From: Agrostemma githago
Lineage: Eukaryota > Streptophyta > Magnoliopsida > Caryophyllales > Caryophyllaceae
Reading direction: 5' to 3'
Length of the DNA: 64,000 nt
Assembly: GCA_958450325.1 (NCBI GenBank)
Contig: OY288251.1
Span: forward strand, 14,340,001 to 14,404,000
Below the pieces are notes generated by a model that saw only the letters and a list, made by a program, of their open reading frames with translations, did no database searches and had not been told where the DNA came from. Each line of letters begins with the position of its first letter. Position 1 is the first letter of the stretch. The position numbers and the translations under genes were made by a program. Shown piece by piece: positions 9,458 to 21,873 of this stretch.

Positions 9458-11382
9458 TCGGGCCTCATTCTTCGGAGCTTCTGTTTTACCGGCTTACACC
9501 CATCTTTGATGGGTATACGGTGTTCAACTATGTCCCGATCTATCCCTGCCATATCCTTATAGGACCATGCAAAGACATCCTTGAATTCTTGAAGGAGATC
9601 CGTGAATTGTTTTCTCTCCGCGGGATCTAAGGATAAACCCAACTTAAGCATCTGGGGCTCTAAAGTGGTTCCCACGTTAATGGACTCGGTTTCCTCAATT
9701 ACCGGATCTCGGGATTCCCTTTGTTCGAGCTGCTCGATCAGATGTGGAGGTAGAGGTACCTGTTCGTCGGGTTTCTCAATGTCATTGCATATAAAATTTT
9801 TGAAATTGAAAGAATTTTGGAAATAAGACAAGTCGTAAGCAGAACGGTTTTCGTTATTATTAATAGTAAATTTGGAAAAGAGCTCGAAAAGAGCGGCCAT
9901 CTGATCGTTGGTCAGTGGCGGGATAGGGAATGCCCTCGGGACAGGCCCCGAGACTCCAGTGGAAGTGGCTAAAGGAAGAGGGGTTACAGACTCGACTCTA
10001 GCACTGGACCCTCTAGACTTGGACTCAGACTTCGACTCTAACTCAGACTCAGACTCGGACTCGGACTCAGTATCCGACATGTCTCCCTCGCCGGTGGTCA
10101 GCTTGTAGACTCGTCCTTGGCTGTCGGTCCACTTGATTGTCTTCCTCCAGGCCCTTTTCCCGGTGTCCACACCAACTTCGGAGATCAGCTTAGTCGGGTT
10201 GAACCTATTGCTGCGAAGGATCAGGTTGACCAGTTCATCCTTAAGAGTAGGGATGGCCTTGTCTTCTCCGAATAGGAACCCCAGGACGGGCTCAGAGTTA
10301 TTTTCACCCTCCTTGGATTCAGCTTGAATGGGGGTGAATATGTCATCTGGGATGAAATTGCATTCCCGAGACGCTTTGGTTTCGGGATATGTGATGGTGG
10401 GTCGGTATAGCTCCACTTGAATAGCCCCGAAAACTGGTGTAACGAAGTGATCGGTTAACTTGGGGCTATAAGGGCCCAAGTAGGTACCCTTGATGATGTT
10501 GGTGGCCCTTTGAATACCGGCACGGACCACATTTCCTGGGGTTATAGCGTATCCCAAACCAAACCGTGATTCTCCGTCGTTTAGGACCTCGATGATCTTC
10601 CCAGCTGGAAGATATGGTCTCGAGGTAACCCCCGACAAATAGCCCAAGTTTTGTAGCATCGTATCGATGCTAGTAGAGAAGTAGGGCCTGAAGAGATATT
10701 CTTTTTCAATCATTCCCACGAAATCAAATCCTCGTGGGTCGGCCCGGCCCATAGCGTTGCAGCTTGCCACGGTAATGGGGATTGCCTCTAGTGTGATGAC
10801 ACCGCCTTGAAGAGGCATCTTGACCTTTCTATGGAGGGTAGAGGACATGGCCTTGACTGCATGGATCCAAGGCCTTCCGAGTAGTAAGTTGAACGACGAG
10901 GTGACATCAATCACCTGGAACTCCAACTCTTTTTTGATTGGGCCCGTTATAATTGTTAGTTTAACAACCCCAGTAACCGGTTTTGGGCTTCCATCAAAAG
11001 CCTGGATAGTCTGTGAGGTCAGAAGATAGTCGGCCTCGGTGATGCCGAGGGCTTTGGCAGTCCTCAAAGGTAGGACATTCACAGCGGACCCATCATCGAT
11101 TAGGGTCATTGGGAGGTATTTCCCTCGGAAAATGACCGTGATGTATAGGGCCAAGTTATGATTGGGCCCGAAAGGTGGAATGTCGGACTCGGAGAAGGTG
11201 ATAAGTGGGCCTTCTTCTTTGGGCTTGCCCTTGAGATAGGGCATGATAGTGGCTACCATTTCAGTAGGGGTAACCTGTGAGTCGACCTTGATTTCGTCGA
11301 GGGCCTTGGTCAGTGATTCCCGATGTGCTTGCGAGCTAACCAGAAGTTGCCATATGGTTAGATCGGTTCGAATCCTCTTCAA
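9322..11382 (-). pseudogene. PRO: Protease, acidic linker and start of RT, element 1
   Basis: A 686-residue open stretch. The retropepsin-like domain has DDGSA at residues 96-100 and LLLGRPW at 167-173. A long linker follows, including an SE-repeat (SESESESESE) and a Pro-rich part, then the RT N-terminus with KQKLRRMRPEW. The protease would cut the Gag-Pol polyprotein. The upstream gag is in another frame, and the downstream RT is separated by the shift near 9400, so this is a fragment of a longer ancestral ORF. Confidence 0.8.
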
Positions 11383-11570
11383 TTGCTTGACCAGGGCCGT
11401 GTCGTTGCTTGGTTTCTCAAGGGTAGATTTCGTCCTGGCAGGTTCAGTGACGGTTGTGGGGTAGGATGCCCGGTGGTGGCGAGGTGGTTGGTGGCTAAGG
11501 CTTTAGAATTAGATTTTCTAACCTCTTCAATGGTGATGGGGACAGCTTATCCTTTGGCTAGGTAGACATC

Positions 11571-12853
11571 TTATTCATCATCGAACCATATCCCGTTAAT
11601 TTGTGGGACAAATGCGTAAATGAGGTGAGAACAGTCAATTACCTCTCCGGTGAATATAGCATGAGCACTGAACGAGTATTCTTTGTTACTCGTCTTGTCT
11701 CCGGGCAAGGGTATTTTCCTGCTCTCGATCAGATCTTGGATCAAATGCTTCAGTTCCCAACATTTTTCAGTAGTGTCGTGCCCATTACCTCGATGATATT
11801 GGCAATAGGCCTGAACATTGTAACTCTTGGATCTTTGCTCCACTGGAACTTCTGGAATTGGGCCTATTGGTTGGATTAGGTCCTTTGAAGATAGCCTTTG
11901 TAAGGCGTAGGTATAAGTAGTCCCTATATCCATGAATACCCGAGTTGGCGTATTCTTTTTGGATGAGGTGTCCAGCAGATTAACCTCATCGAAGATGTTG
12001 TGGGTTGCAGCTGCAGGTGTGGGCTTGCTCACAGATGAACTGGCCCCTTGATATCCCTTGGTAGAGGCCTTGCTCAGGCTCTCTAACCTTAAATCATTCT
12101 CGATCCTTGTACCCATTTCAGTTAGAGTGGCAAAGTTGGGAATGACAGCATACCGGAGGTGGATCCGGTAGGAGGGGAGGAGGTTCTTGACAAAGGCCTC
12201 CACTAAGACTTTCTCATTGGGCTTATCGACCAACTTTACGCTCTCGACCCTCCACCTTTGAAGGTATTTGGTGAACCCTTATTTGGGCTCTTGGGCCATA
12301 ACCTCCAGAGTACGCATCGTAGTCTGGTTCTCGGTATTATCATCGTAATTCCGAGCAAATTCAGTTGCCACATCGTCCCAAGTCTTGTACTTATTGGAAT
12401 CGAGCCTGTAGTATCGAGCCTGTACTAACAGGCTTTGGGATGCTTCTCGAGGGAGGAAGCGAACAAATGTTTGAACATGGTGGACTTCACCCCCTTGACG
12501 GCCATAAATTCTTTGAAAGCCCGGATGTGATGGACCGGGTCTTCGGTACCCTCAAACATCGGTATTCTCGTAAGGTTGAGGTTGGCGGGTAACTCGTCAT
12601 TCAGAGGCGGGTAGGAGCGAGCATTCTCCGTATGGATCGAGTTGCTTGTTGACAAGTGGACCTGTTCTTCAAGCTTGCGAACGACGCTGATTAGTTCAGC
12701 TATGGGCCCGGTGGGCTCAGATCCCGCAACAGGAGTCCCTTTCTCCACGACGCTCAAATGGGTGGCAAGGGTCGTCTGGTCGGCCTGGATGGCAGTCAAT
12801 TGGGTTTCGATTTTGGCCAGTGCGGCGGTCAGTTGATCCAGCGTTCCTTGCAT
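11571..12853 (-). pseudogene. GAG: Gag of element 1
   Basis: Start ATG at 12853; the N-terminal part predicts a coiled coil (LDQLTAALAKIETQL). The capsid-like region has PMFEGTEDPVHHIRAFK. A zinc-knuckle-like CQYHRGNGHDTTEKC lies near the end; relative to the element 2 spacing it has one extra residue. Breaks: a short duplication near 12410-12435 shifts the frame, GAA to TAA at about 12290, and another GAA to TAA at about 11572. Confidence 0.8.
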
Positions 12854-13601
12854 TTTCTGGCGTCTGGTTAGCGGTGGCCTGTCTGTAAGAATACCGCGTA
12901 ATCAGAAATTAGCCCAAACCCGGGAATAAAAAGTACATCCCGAGCAAAGGAAAGACTAAAAAGGAAATGACTCCGGAAAAGACACCTAGACGGGTGACTT
13001 GTGAAAGGTGGGCCTCCCTTAGGATCCGGCAATGTAGGTCGGGTCCTGTTCGAAGGAAGGTCCACGTGAGACATCCCCATACTTTGGACTCGATTGTGTA
13101 AACGGGCCTTCCCTTGTAAGAGTATGTCCTACGTAGGTGGGTCATGCCTTAGTCAAATAAGGCGGACTGAGATAGGGAGGAAACTCGTGATGTAAGATCG
13201 ACGGAGTTTCGACGCTAGAGACTTTCGATGACTCACGACACGATCCGACACTGCTAAATACGGGAAGTCCTAAGAAGAGGAATGTTTTGAAAAGGAATTT
13301 TTGGGGAAAATCCCAAAAAACGGTGGAGGGCCCGATTTTTCGAAAGTCGGAAGAAAAAAATGTATCGGGCCACAATTTTGAAAGTTCAAAAATATTTTTG
13401 AGTTTTGAAATGTGCAGAATACCGACTAGAAATGGGCCATTTTGTGTAAAATCATAAGTCCTAAATTTGGTATACGTCCCGGGTTTTGAAATTGGATATT
13501 TTGAAAAAAGATTCAATTTTTGAAAAACTGACGGTTTTTGAAAAACGACCTTAGAAACCAAGTAGCACATAGTCACGCAAGCATAATAACGACGCCATGT
13601 A
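12854..13601. other. Leader of element 1, part next to gag
   Basis: No gene. It is the untranslated leader of the genomic RNA, conserved with 45500-46230 of element 2. It is split from its other half (17113-17435) by the solo LTR at 13602-17112. Confidence 0.6.
13597..13601. repeat. TSD ATGTA, left copy (solo LTR)
   Basis: ATGTA precedes TGTAACACCC. The same five bases follow the other end at 17113-17117. Element 2 shows the uninterrupted site near 46230. Confidence 0.85.
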
Positions 13602-16600
13602 TGTAACACCCGCTATTTTTCCTAAGCGTTTTTATTCTTTCCGTTAGGACTCCGTCTTAACTCTGTCACTTTTGGCCTCATATTTCATCATTTTACTAAG
13701 CTCTATTTTAATTTTTGAGTTTAATAATTTTTATTTTTAATTTTAAAGATTTAAATTCTTTTTAAATCCATTTATTTGGTTTCTTCGTAAACTAATTAAT
13801 TTTCCCGCAAGGAATTCTATTTCTCTTCGAATTGACATTTTTAAGCTTGGATTTAAGTTATTCCTTTTCCTAAAAATGTTTGAATACGTTTCTATAATAT
13901 TTTCAACTAGTAAATATTTTTTATTTACAAAAATTAGTTGTTAATGATTTTTATTACGAAGCTTCGCGAATAATTATTTTCTTACGCGAGGTTTACTCGA
14001 ATTACTTTGAAATGCCTTTAACTATTTTACGATTATACTTTTGATCAACTTATAAAACTTTTGAGACCATTTACTCACATTTTGGACCAACTAAGCTCTT
14101 GGTCACAAGTTTTATTACGATTTATTTAAACGTTTCATTTTATCACGTTGAAACGTAAACATAAGATAATTTTTATTTCATTCAATTGTTGCATTAGTGT
14201 CAAAACTTTTAACACTCCCTTTCCCATTCATTTGGCCGGCCACCTTAGCTTATTCCACCTTGTTTTCATCAACTTTAAATCCCATTTTAATTAGAAAACC
14301 ATCCATTTCCTTACTACCTTTCATTCATTTATCAAAAGTAAAAAAAAATCTATCTTCATCCTCACTTTGGGCCGTGGCACTCACCTCTATTCTAGGATTA
14401 TTTTTGCTTCAATTCTAGTCTTAATCAACTCAAATTCATCGTCAAATAATCCTCTTTCCGTTCTCTTCGTCAAGGTATTAATCCACGTCGTTTTCGATCA
14501 ATTCTTACCTTGATTTTTATTAGTTTTCTCATGGTATTTTTCTGCCATGATTTTCGTGTTTGGTAGGATTTTTGGACGATCCCGAAGCCGACGAATATAT
14601 TATCGACTCAGATTTGGAGTAGAGGTAACGTCGATGTTACTCGGTATTTCATGATTTTAATTGAGTATTTGCATGTATATATTTTTATATTTTATTTTTG
14701 CAATATATGTATGTCACGGATTCTGGAAAAAATTTTAAAGTTGAAAATTTGCATGTTTCGATATTTTTATCGCTTTTACGAGATTAACGATTAAATTGTT
14801 ATATTAATTTGTAAAATCGTAATAATCGGCCTAAACATGTAATATATGATTATATTCTGGAAAAATATTGTTTTTAATGATTTTTAATAATTTAGTATTT
14901 TTCTGATATTTTTGATATCGATTATTGAATTATTACCGTTTTCGGACAAAAACGATTAAAAGCCGATTTTTAGTTCTAGTACTTAAACATTTTATTTTAA
15001 TCTGATTTTTGACGTGGTGAAACTTTCTGGTGAAATAGAATTTTCTGAATTTCTTAATAATTTTTCGGAATTGTTAAGTGGATGAATTAATTAATCACTT
15101 TAAATCATCGTTTATCGTTAAAACCGTGTTTGTTGTTTAAATTCTCGATTTCTGGTCTTTGGTTTAAATCTGGAAAAATTTTGATTCTGATGATTTCATA
15201 TTAAAATGTAATTTTATGATTTTTAGTGCTTTAATAAAATGTTAGGAACGATAGGTTTATTAATGAAATCGTTAATTGCGAAAACGGGTTTAAATGACGG
15301 TTTTGTTGAAATTTGTTGAATCTGGGTTTTGGAAAAGCTGGAAAAATTTATATTCTGTAAAATCAGGATTTTAAAGTGTAATAATAATTTTCGGATATTA
15401 ATACTTAAATCGTTTTGTAATTACTATTTTTATTAATCGTTATTGTCGAGATTGGACGATTAACGAGAAAACGCTTTAAAAACCGAGTTTTTAGAATTCT
15501 GGAAATTTTCTTTTCTGGACAGAATGTCCGTAAATATATTTTAACTATTTTACGTAATTTTTGTACTATTTATTATAGTCTTTAATTAATAAATATTGAT
15601 TTTCGGACAAATTGTGATTTATCGTTAAAATGCTTCGTCTTACCTAAAAGAATTATTTTTCCAGCAATTTTGAAAGTATTTAAATCTGAAACTTTAAGAT
15701 TTAAATCATCCCTTAACGTATTCTAAATATATTCAATGGTCTAATTAAATAAAAGACGTTAAAAGATTTAATTTGGCATTTGTCGTAAAATCCTATTTGT
15801 AATCGTATTGTCGTAACTAATAATAATTAGGGAATTTTAGCTTTTTAACTTTTGAAAACACCCTAATTAGTAGTATTAAAATGTTTAAGAAATTTTTAAT
15901 CATTTTATAACACTTATACGATATTTTAATAATTTCATAAAATCAAATTATCTTACTTTAATAATTAATATCGTTAAGGCCGAAAGTATTAGTTTTATAA
16001 ACCTATATCCTTTACTAAAAATGTGGTATTAGTATGAACTAATATTTTCACTATTTTGATACAATGCTATTTTTAGTAAAGTTTCTAAAAATAGAAGTTT
16101 CCTAAAATAGAAAGTTCCTCTTTTGGAAAGTGTTTCCTTTTTCCTTTTGTTCTCTTATTATTATAATGATCATATCTCTTAAATATATCGATAATGACTT
16201 TGTTTTGGAGTTATGGAATAAGGATAAGTGTGGGGTTAGAGTAATACAGTCTAGGATGTACTGTTTTGCTATCAACTATAAGGCTGGTGTATCCATTTGG
16301 GATGCATTGGTTGTTGAACTGGATACATTTGGTGTCCAGGAGTATATGTGCATTGTGCCCTTAAGCTAGATATCGCATCGTGTTAGTCGTCGTCAGTTGA
16401 ACTGGATACATTTGGTATCCAGGAGGGGTGTATATTACTTAAGCTAGGACCTCGCATGATAAGTCGACGTCCTATTATGGTTGAGTTGCCTAGTTAGAGA
16501 CCTTGGATCTTCGCTGCGTGTGAAGTTGGTGTCTGAGTTCTCGAAACTAGTTTTTAGTATATCCCTAGTGAAAGTCTAGCCTTGTGCACACTGATCGAAT

Positions 16601-17112
16601 ATCCATAACGCCATTTTGATTATTTTATTTATTATCGGTATAAATTGGTTTGCAGGTTGGCAAATATTTTTATGTTTCTTCGGGAACCCTTTTTATTAAT
16701 TTGTTTTACGCTAAAGCTTATTTTATTATGCTGTTTTAATATTTTTCCATTTTTACTATTTTTCCTATATTAGTAATTACTGTTTTTAAATCATGTTATA
16801 CGGCTGGGAGAACGTTGGCGTTGCTCCTCACTGATTGTGGCTGTTATGTTTTAACATGGCAGGTATACGTGTTTATTTTCCGGTGGGTGTGGGCTAACGA
16901 GCGGTCTTGGATCCTACTTGATCTTTTTAATAATCATGTCTTAAGGATTGTTTAACCTCTTTATGGATTGTTTTAAATTTTTAGCCATTTTTATGTATGG
17001 CGTATGTTTGACTTTACCAATTTAATTTATTAAGACATAGTTCTGTGTGTTTTAATCCCGACTCTACAGTGTTTCCGCCACTGTATCGCGCTAGAATTTT
17101 TAGGGGATTACA
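13602..17112 (+). mobile_element. 3.5-kb solo LTR, probably Tekay/Del chromovirus
   Basis: It starts TGTAACACCC and ends GGGGATTACA with TSD ATGTA and has no internal region, so it is a solo LTR left by LTR-LTR recombination. The TGTAACACCC terminus and the multi-kilobase length are typical of Tekay/Del LTRs. Plus orientation is inferred from this terminus. The interior is AT-rich and non-coding. A GGCCGGCCACC stretch lies near 14236. ORFs at 14197-14418 and 16130-16369 look incidental. Confidence 0.75.
16310..16470. repeat. Imperfect tandem duplication in the solo LTR
   Basis: Two copies about 80 bp apart share TTGAACTGGATACATTTGG and then TCCAGGAG and TTAAGCTAG. It is a local duplication with no evident function. 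Confidence 0.6.
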
Positions 17113-17117
17113 ATGTA
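17113..17117. repeat. TSD ATGTA, right copy (solo LTR)
   Basis: Identical to 13597-13601. It directly follows GGGGATTACA. Confidence 0.85.
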
Positions 17118-17435
17118 TCCTCTACACTAAGTGTCGGTTGGTCTATAAAGGGTCTATACCAGTGCACATAGCATATCCGTGAATCGGGAAGGACTTCCTA
17201 AGTCGAGTTGAGCTTAGAACATTCCGCGAAACACATACGAATCGACTATGAACACCATTTACATATCCATGTTGGAGTACATCATGGTATAGTGGGACGT
17301 CGGTCACCAGTACCGGCCCGGGAAAAGATAGGGTTATGCATGAACCGTAAAACTAAAACGCGTATTGTACTAGTCAAACGATTTCTATTCGAGTCTCACC
17401 CTGAGGATGCCGATGGTAAGTCACGCATCAGTTAA
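17118..17435. other. Leader of element 1, part next to the PBS
   Basis: Non-coding. It matches 46240-46551 of element 2 closely and is the first transcribed stretch after the PBS. Confidence 0.6.
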
Positions 17436-17453
17436 TCACCAGCGGAGTCGCCA
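17436..17453 (-). other. Primer-binding site (tRNA-Arg type), element 1
   Basis: The minus strand reads TGGCGACTCCGCTGGTGA, three bases after the 5' LTR end. It would pair with the CCA end of a tRNA-Arg, as in Ogre/Tat elements. Element 2 has TGGCGACTCCGCTGGGGA, so this copy has one change. Confidence 0.8.
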
Positions 17454-17456
17454 AAT

Positions 17457-20068
17457 TGTGGACATGACATAGGTCCACCACGACGCGGCCACGCGCGGGT
17501 TTGGGGAGGCGAATGAATCTCCATATGAGATGGGTCGAATTGAAATTTAAATCGAAGTGGAGTCGCCACCGAACTTTGTGGGAGTTCGGGCCCATTTAAA
17601 CTCACTCCATATCTTAGTGGGCCATGCACAAAGTATGGCCCATTCGGATGTCAGTTTATGGGGTTCGTCCCTTTGCATTTGATACCGATACCGACATTAT
17701 CGGATACCGTGTATTGAATGACTCTCGTGTGTCAATGGATTCGGATATCCGAAAACTATGGTTCTGAGTAAGGGGTGAGGGTACGTGTTGGGAAGTTCAC
17801 AAACAACAGCCAACCCCGCCCACACATTAGCGGCCTCTACTAAGATATCGCTTGACTTTAAAATACGCGCGTTAGTAATACGATGAGATGATATGCGAAC
17901 AACGTCTTGACTAAACATGCGAGAATTTGAATGGGTTGCTAAGTCGATTTAACGCATCTAATACTAACGTCAAAGTTGTATTTAGCATGCGAGATTCATT
18001 TTAGTACGATAAAACGAATAACGGAAATAAATCCAAAAGACATAAACAAACAAGTTAGTAACGGTAATAACGATAATAACGGTTTGCAAATAATATAAAA
18101 ATGCTATAGAATAATGTAAACGACATGATGCATGATTTTTAGAAAGTAATATTTCACGTGATTGACTTGGCACGTGTTGACCGAGGTCACGAAAATATTT
18201 TATCGAGACTCGAAATATGTTTAGGGCTCACGGTTTTGACGTGATGAAAGGACACTCGATCGAGTCATTGAAGGACTCGACCGAGTGTGCCTCGAAAAAT
18301 GGGTCTGCCCAGAGTTTGAGGTGCCACTCGACCGAGTCATGACGTGACTCGACCGAGCGAGCGGCCACTCGATCGAGTCATTGCGAGGCTCGACCGAGTG
18401 GTTCTCAAATAACCTTCTGCCTCGGTTTTTGGGGTGCCACTCGATCGAGTGGGTTAGGCACTATAGTTCGATTTGCAATTTGCATTTATTTCGAAATTGC
18501 TTTTTGATTTTGATAACTCGTTGATTTTATTAAATCGGGCAGAAATATCGTATGATTTATGCTCGATTCGGACTTTGCTACTCGTCGTATCCGATATTCG
18601 ATTATTGAATCGATATCGAATATTTAGAGCGAAATCTAAAAAAAATACGTTTGTAAGTCGTTTTAAACCAGACTAAAGCGAAATAAATTCTCCGCGTTTA
18701 TAGTGTCGTATTTAATTCCTTCGAATTATGGGACAACTATTTTTAGCATCAACGAATTCGCATTGGCTAGATTTATGGACTAAATCGTTTAGATTCGACA
18801 TCCAAATATTGAGCTGGCATCGAATCTAATAGATTGACATTTTATATTTGCTTGAATTTAAAAGAACTCGACTTGATTCCCTCCACATCCCGACATCATA
18901 ATAAATCCTTACGGATTGTGTGATGTAGGATCCGCATCAACAGGTTTCGACTTAATTGATTTAAATACGATGAATATGTGATGTTGAAATTGATTTAAAA
19001 TCGATGAATATGTGATGTTGAAGATGTTGACAACGACAAAATTAACGACGCGACGCAAATAAAAAAAAGACGATCTTGTTGACGTTGACTCGCTTCAACA
19101 ATCAAGCGTTCGGGGTGTCGGGATAAACGACCGGCAACGGCGGGTGAAACACCCTTGTATATTCGGATTTCCTTATCCCCTCATCCTTCTCGCTCGACAC
19201 GAATTAGAGAGAAATTTAATATCTTTATACTAGTGATATTATCAATATTAGGTACGAATAAAATAAAAAAAGAAGAAAGATGAAGAGATGAGAAGAGGAC
19301 GACGCGAGAGAGAGGAGAAGAAAGGAGAAAATCGGGATTGTTGCACCCTCAACCTACATGTTTCGTATTCTCGCATGGGGCTCGCTTAATTGTGGCTTGA
19401 GCACGGGATTATCGAGGTTTACGTAGATTAAGTTATGGCGGTTTAGGGTTTGCTAGATGCTAGGGTTGTAAGTAGTAAGTAGTAGAGATAGGAAGATTAT
19501 GGTTGTAAAAAGTGTTCTAAAAGGGTTGCAAAGGGGAGGTATTTATAAGAAATTTCCCCCACCCGATCTAGGGCTACTCGACCGCCAAGCTGACTCGATC
19601 GAGTGGCCCAACGTAGACGCAAACCGGGCTTGTTAAAGGGCCCACTCGATTGAGTGGGCTGAGGCTGACACTCGATCGAGTGGGTCAGCTGGAGCGAGGG
19701 ATCCGGGTTTTTGGACCTTGGGTTGGATATTTTTGTAGACGTTGTATTTGGGTTGGACTTTTGATGTTTGCAAGGCCATTTTTTGTCTCGGAAACGACTT
19801 TGACCGGGGTTTGACCCGGTCGCTAAAACACGACTTTATTTCCAGTGTCGGTTTTGATTCAAATTAGTCTTATTTGATTGGAAACGACCCACTGGGCCTG
19901 AATTTGAGGTCTGATTTGTGAAATTTGTACTCCGTAAAAAGCCCAAGCCAGAAACTAATGGTTTCGAGCCCATATCCGAGCGCGTAGAAACACGTTTGCG
20001 TCCGATCATCATCGGGTGTTTTTTGGAAACTGCTATAGACACCTAGCAGCCAAATGTGGGTGTCTACA
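17457..20068 (-). repeat. 5' LTR of element 1
   Basis: 2612 bp with the same termini as 934-3553. A TATA box (TTATAAATA on the minus strand) is at 19540-19548 with palindromes upstream at about 19575-19686. The transcribed cluster is at about 18250-18455 with seven palindromes, one fewer than the partner because of a small deletion. A second PBS-like stretch lies at 17559-17568 inside the LTR. Confidence 0.92.
19540..19548 (-). promoter_or_regulatory. LTR TATA box (element 1 5' LTR)
   Basis: The minus strand reads TTATAAATA before CCTCCCC. This is the box that would drive the full genomic RNA of element 1. Palindromes lie 30-140 bp upstream. Confidence 0.65.
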
Positions 20069-20073
20069 CTAAG
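20069..20073. repeat. TSD CTAAG, right copy (element 1)
   Basis: Same five bases as 929-933, directly after GTCTACA. Confidence 0.93.
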
Positions 20074-20116
20074 TTATTTACTTTTAATAAAATTCGGAAC
20101 GATTACTAATAATTAA

Positions 20117-21403
20117 CTAGTTTTGTTGCCCGCGATATTCATTCGCGGACCTGTTTAAATAATACAATGTTTGTTTTATTTAAGAAAAAATGACATCCAT
20201 ATAATTACCGATGATTAAACATCCTTATAAAAATATAATTTTAGTTTTATCGTTGTGTTGTATACACTCATATGCAAAAGCTTATGTGCATGACGAACTA
20301 TAATTCGCGTGTTTTGTTCTGAATAAACAAATAACATTATTTATGTGAATATTAATCGTAATACTTCCAAATTCATATACAATATTATCTCAACGTATAC
20401 TATTATAAACGTATGAAATCGAGTAGAAGAGAGTATTGATAACATTGTAGTCTCGTGACATCATGTTATCTTCATCTTCATATAACATTATAATAGAGTA
20501 ATAAATTATGATTCATCAATTTTAATTTTCTAGTTAAGAGCAATAATCTAATAACTGTTTACTGTTGTAAATTATGTAACAACATATTATGAAAACTTAC
20601 GCCATCCAAAGTCCCAAATCTATATGAAAATTGTGTGTTTATATTTCTAATATCATAACCTAAGACAACATTGCCTTTATAAATTTGCGAATATTAGATG
20701 ATTATTCGCATTGATTAACATAATTTTTTAGTGTACTTATCCAAAGTACTTTTAATTTGCAAAACTTATTTTTTATGGGAAAAATATTAATTATGCAAAT
20801 CATAGTATTACAACTCTTAAACCTAAATCTAAAAGTAATACCCAAAATTTACTTCGTAACTCCTTGTAGAATGTTTATGATTCCACTCATATTTTTTCTC
20901 ATCTATAAAATGATAAATAACAAATCATACCGGCCAAAAAAATACCAATGAAACGAAATAAAAAAGTAAACAAAAAATTGATAGATCATTTGTAATAACC
21001 AATTAACCTGTAAGGATTTTGTTAATAAGATGTCTCAATTGTTAAAATAGTACTCCCTCCATCCTTTATGTTTCTTCCCGGTTTTAAATATTTGTGATGA
21101 GTATTTAATTGAAATGGGAAGAAACATAAAGAACGAAGGGAGTATGATATTAAAGTTGTGTAATCAAAATTATTAGCATAACTTTTATAAAAATATTATT
21201 TGGAAAAATGTAGAAAATGCTAATATGTAATTACTTTCTATTAATTACTAACTTGCTACTAATAAAAACACACATGCTACACATTAAGTTACATTTTAGT
21301 ACATAAACTACATAATAAAAGCACATAAGATAGATTTGGTGCCACTTGTCAATAGATTGTAAAGGGTAATATTTTGGAATGACTTTTTATGTTTTTATAT
21401 AGA
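20117..21403 (-). mobile_element. Non-autonomous Helitron, 1.3 kb
   Basis: On the minus strand it begins TCTATATAAAAACAT (from 21403) and ends CTAG (20117). Thirteen bases before the end is a hairpin, CCGCGA and TCGCGG around a 7-nt loop. The flanking bases are A at the 5' side and T at the 3' side, as for Helitron insertion between A and T. A GTGGCACC motif near the 5' end is common in plant Helitrons. There is no Rep/helicase ORF. It carries a Stowaway MITE at 21053-21142. Confidence 0.6.
21053..21142. mobile_element. Stowaway-type MITE (90 bp)
   Basis: Terminal inverted repeats begin CTCCCTCC and end GGGAG. The arms are 27 bp with three mismatches, and TA flanks both sides (21051-21052 and 21143-21144). 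This is the signature of Tc1/mariner-derived Stowaway MITEs. It has no coding capacity. Confidence 0.85.
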
Positions 21404-21873
21404 TTAATCATAATAAAGCGGGTTAAAACAGAGTAATGAATATAATTATAATTTTTTTTTAAATTAAAATAAAAATTAGAAATAAAGCTGAACTAACAAA
21501 ATCATTATACTTCAATATAAATTCAAAATCTGATTCATGTACGGAGTACAATGTAGTGAAACAAAGGAAAACAAAATCGTACTTAATTTTAAGAAAAACA
21601 TAATTACACAAAAATTTATGACTCGCTTGAGAATAAAAGAGCCTAAAACAATCAAATATAACGAATTTTATTTACGTCCAATATACTGCATTATTTACGA
21701 CACAAAATCGAACTCGATCTCAAGTTTTGCAAGGTTGAAATCTTTGTTTATCTCTTTCTTCGCATATTATCTGCCTGCAAAATAACAATTGGGAAAACCC
21801 AGTTCATAAATGAGTCAATGACTGTAAATCTAAGCTTTTCATTTCGGTAAGTATCTTAGGATTGAATTTTCTA
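21404..21873. other. AT-rich spacer, no recognised gene
   Basis: An 82-codon ORF at 21537-21785 (+) has no recognisable domain and AT-driven composition. I consider it incidental. Confidence 0.5.

Larger units (their letters stand above)
934..20068 (-). mobile_element. Tat-lineage Ty3/gypsy retrotransposon, element 1
   Basis: A 19.1-kb element with two 2.6-kb LTRs, flanked by CTAAG on both sides. It lies on the minus strand: the primer-binding site adjoins the right LTR and the polypurine tract adjoins the left. In transcript order it has the 5' LTR (17457-20068), a leader, gag, protease, RT, degenerate RNase H, archaeal-type RNase H, integrase, then an oppositely oriented spliced gene, then the 3' LTR (934-3553). 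The tRNA-Arg primer, the second RNase H and an antisense ORF are known traits of Tat/Ogre/Retand elements. The polyprotein has many stops and shifts, so the copy is dead. A foreign solo LTR occupies 13602-17112. Confidence 0.92.

Noticed and set aside
16130..16369. 79-codon ORF inside the solo LTR
   Set aside because: It overlaps the tandem duplication in a non-coding LTR and has no recognisable motif.
17436..17453. tRNA gene
   Set aside because: Only the 3' end of a tRNA is matched. It is a primer-binding site; no cloverleaf is present.
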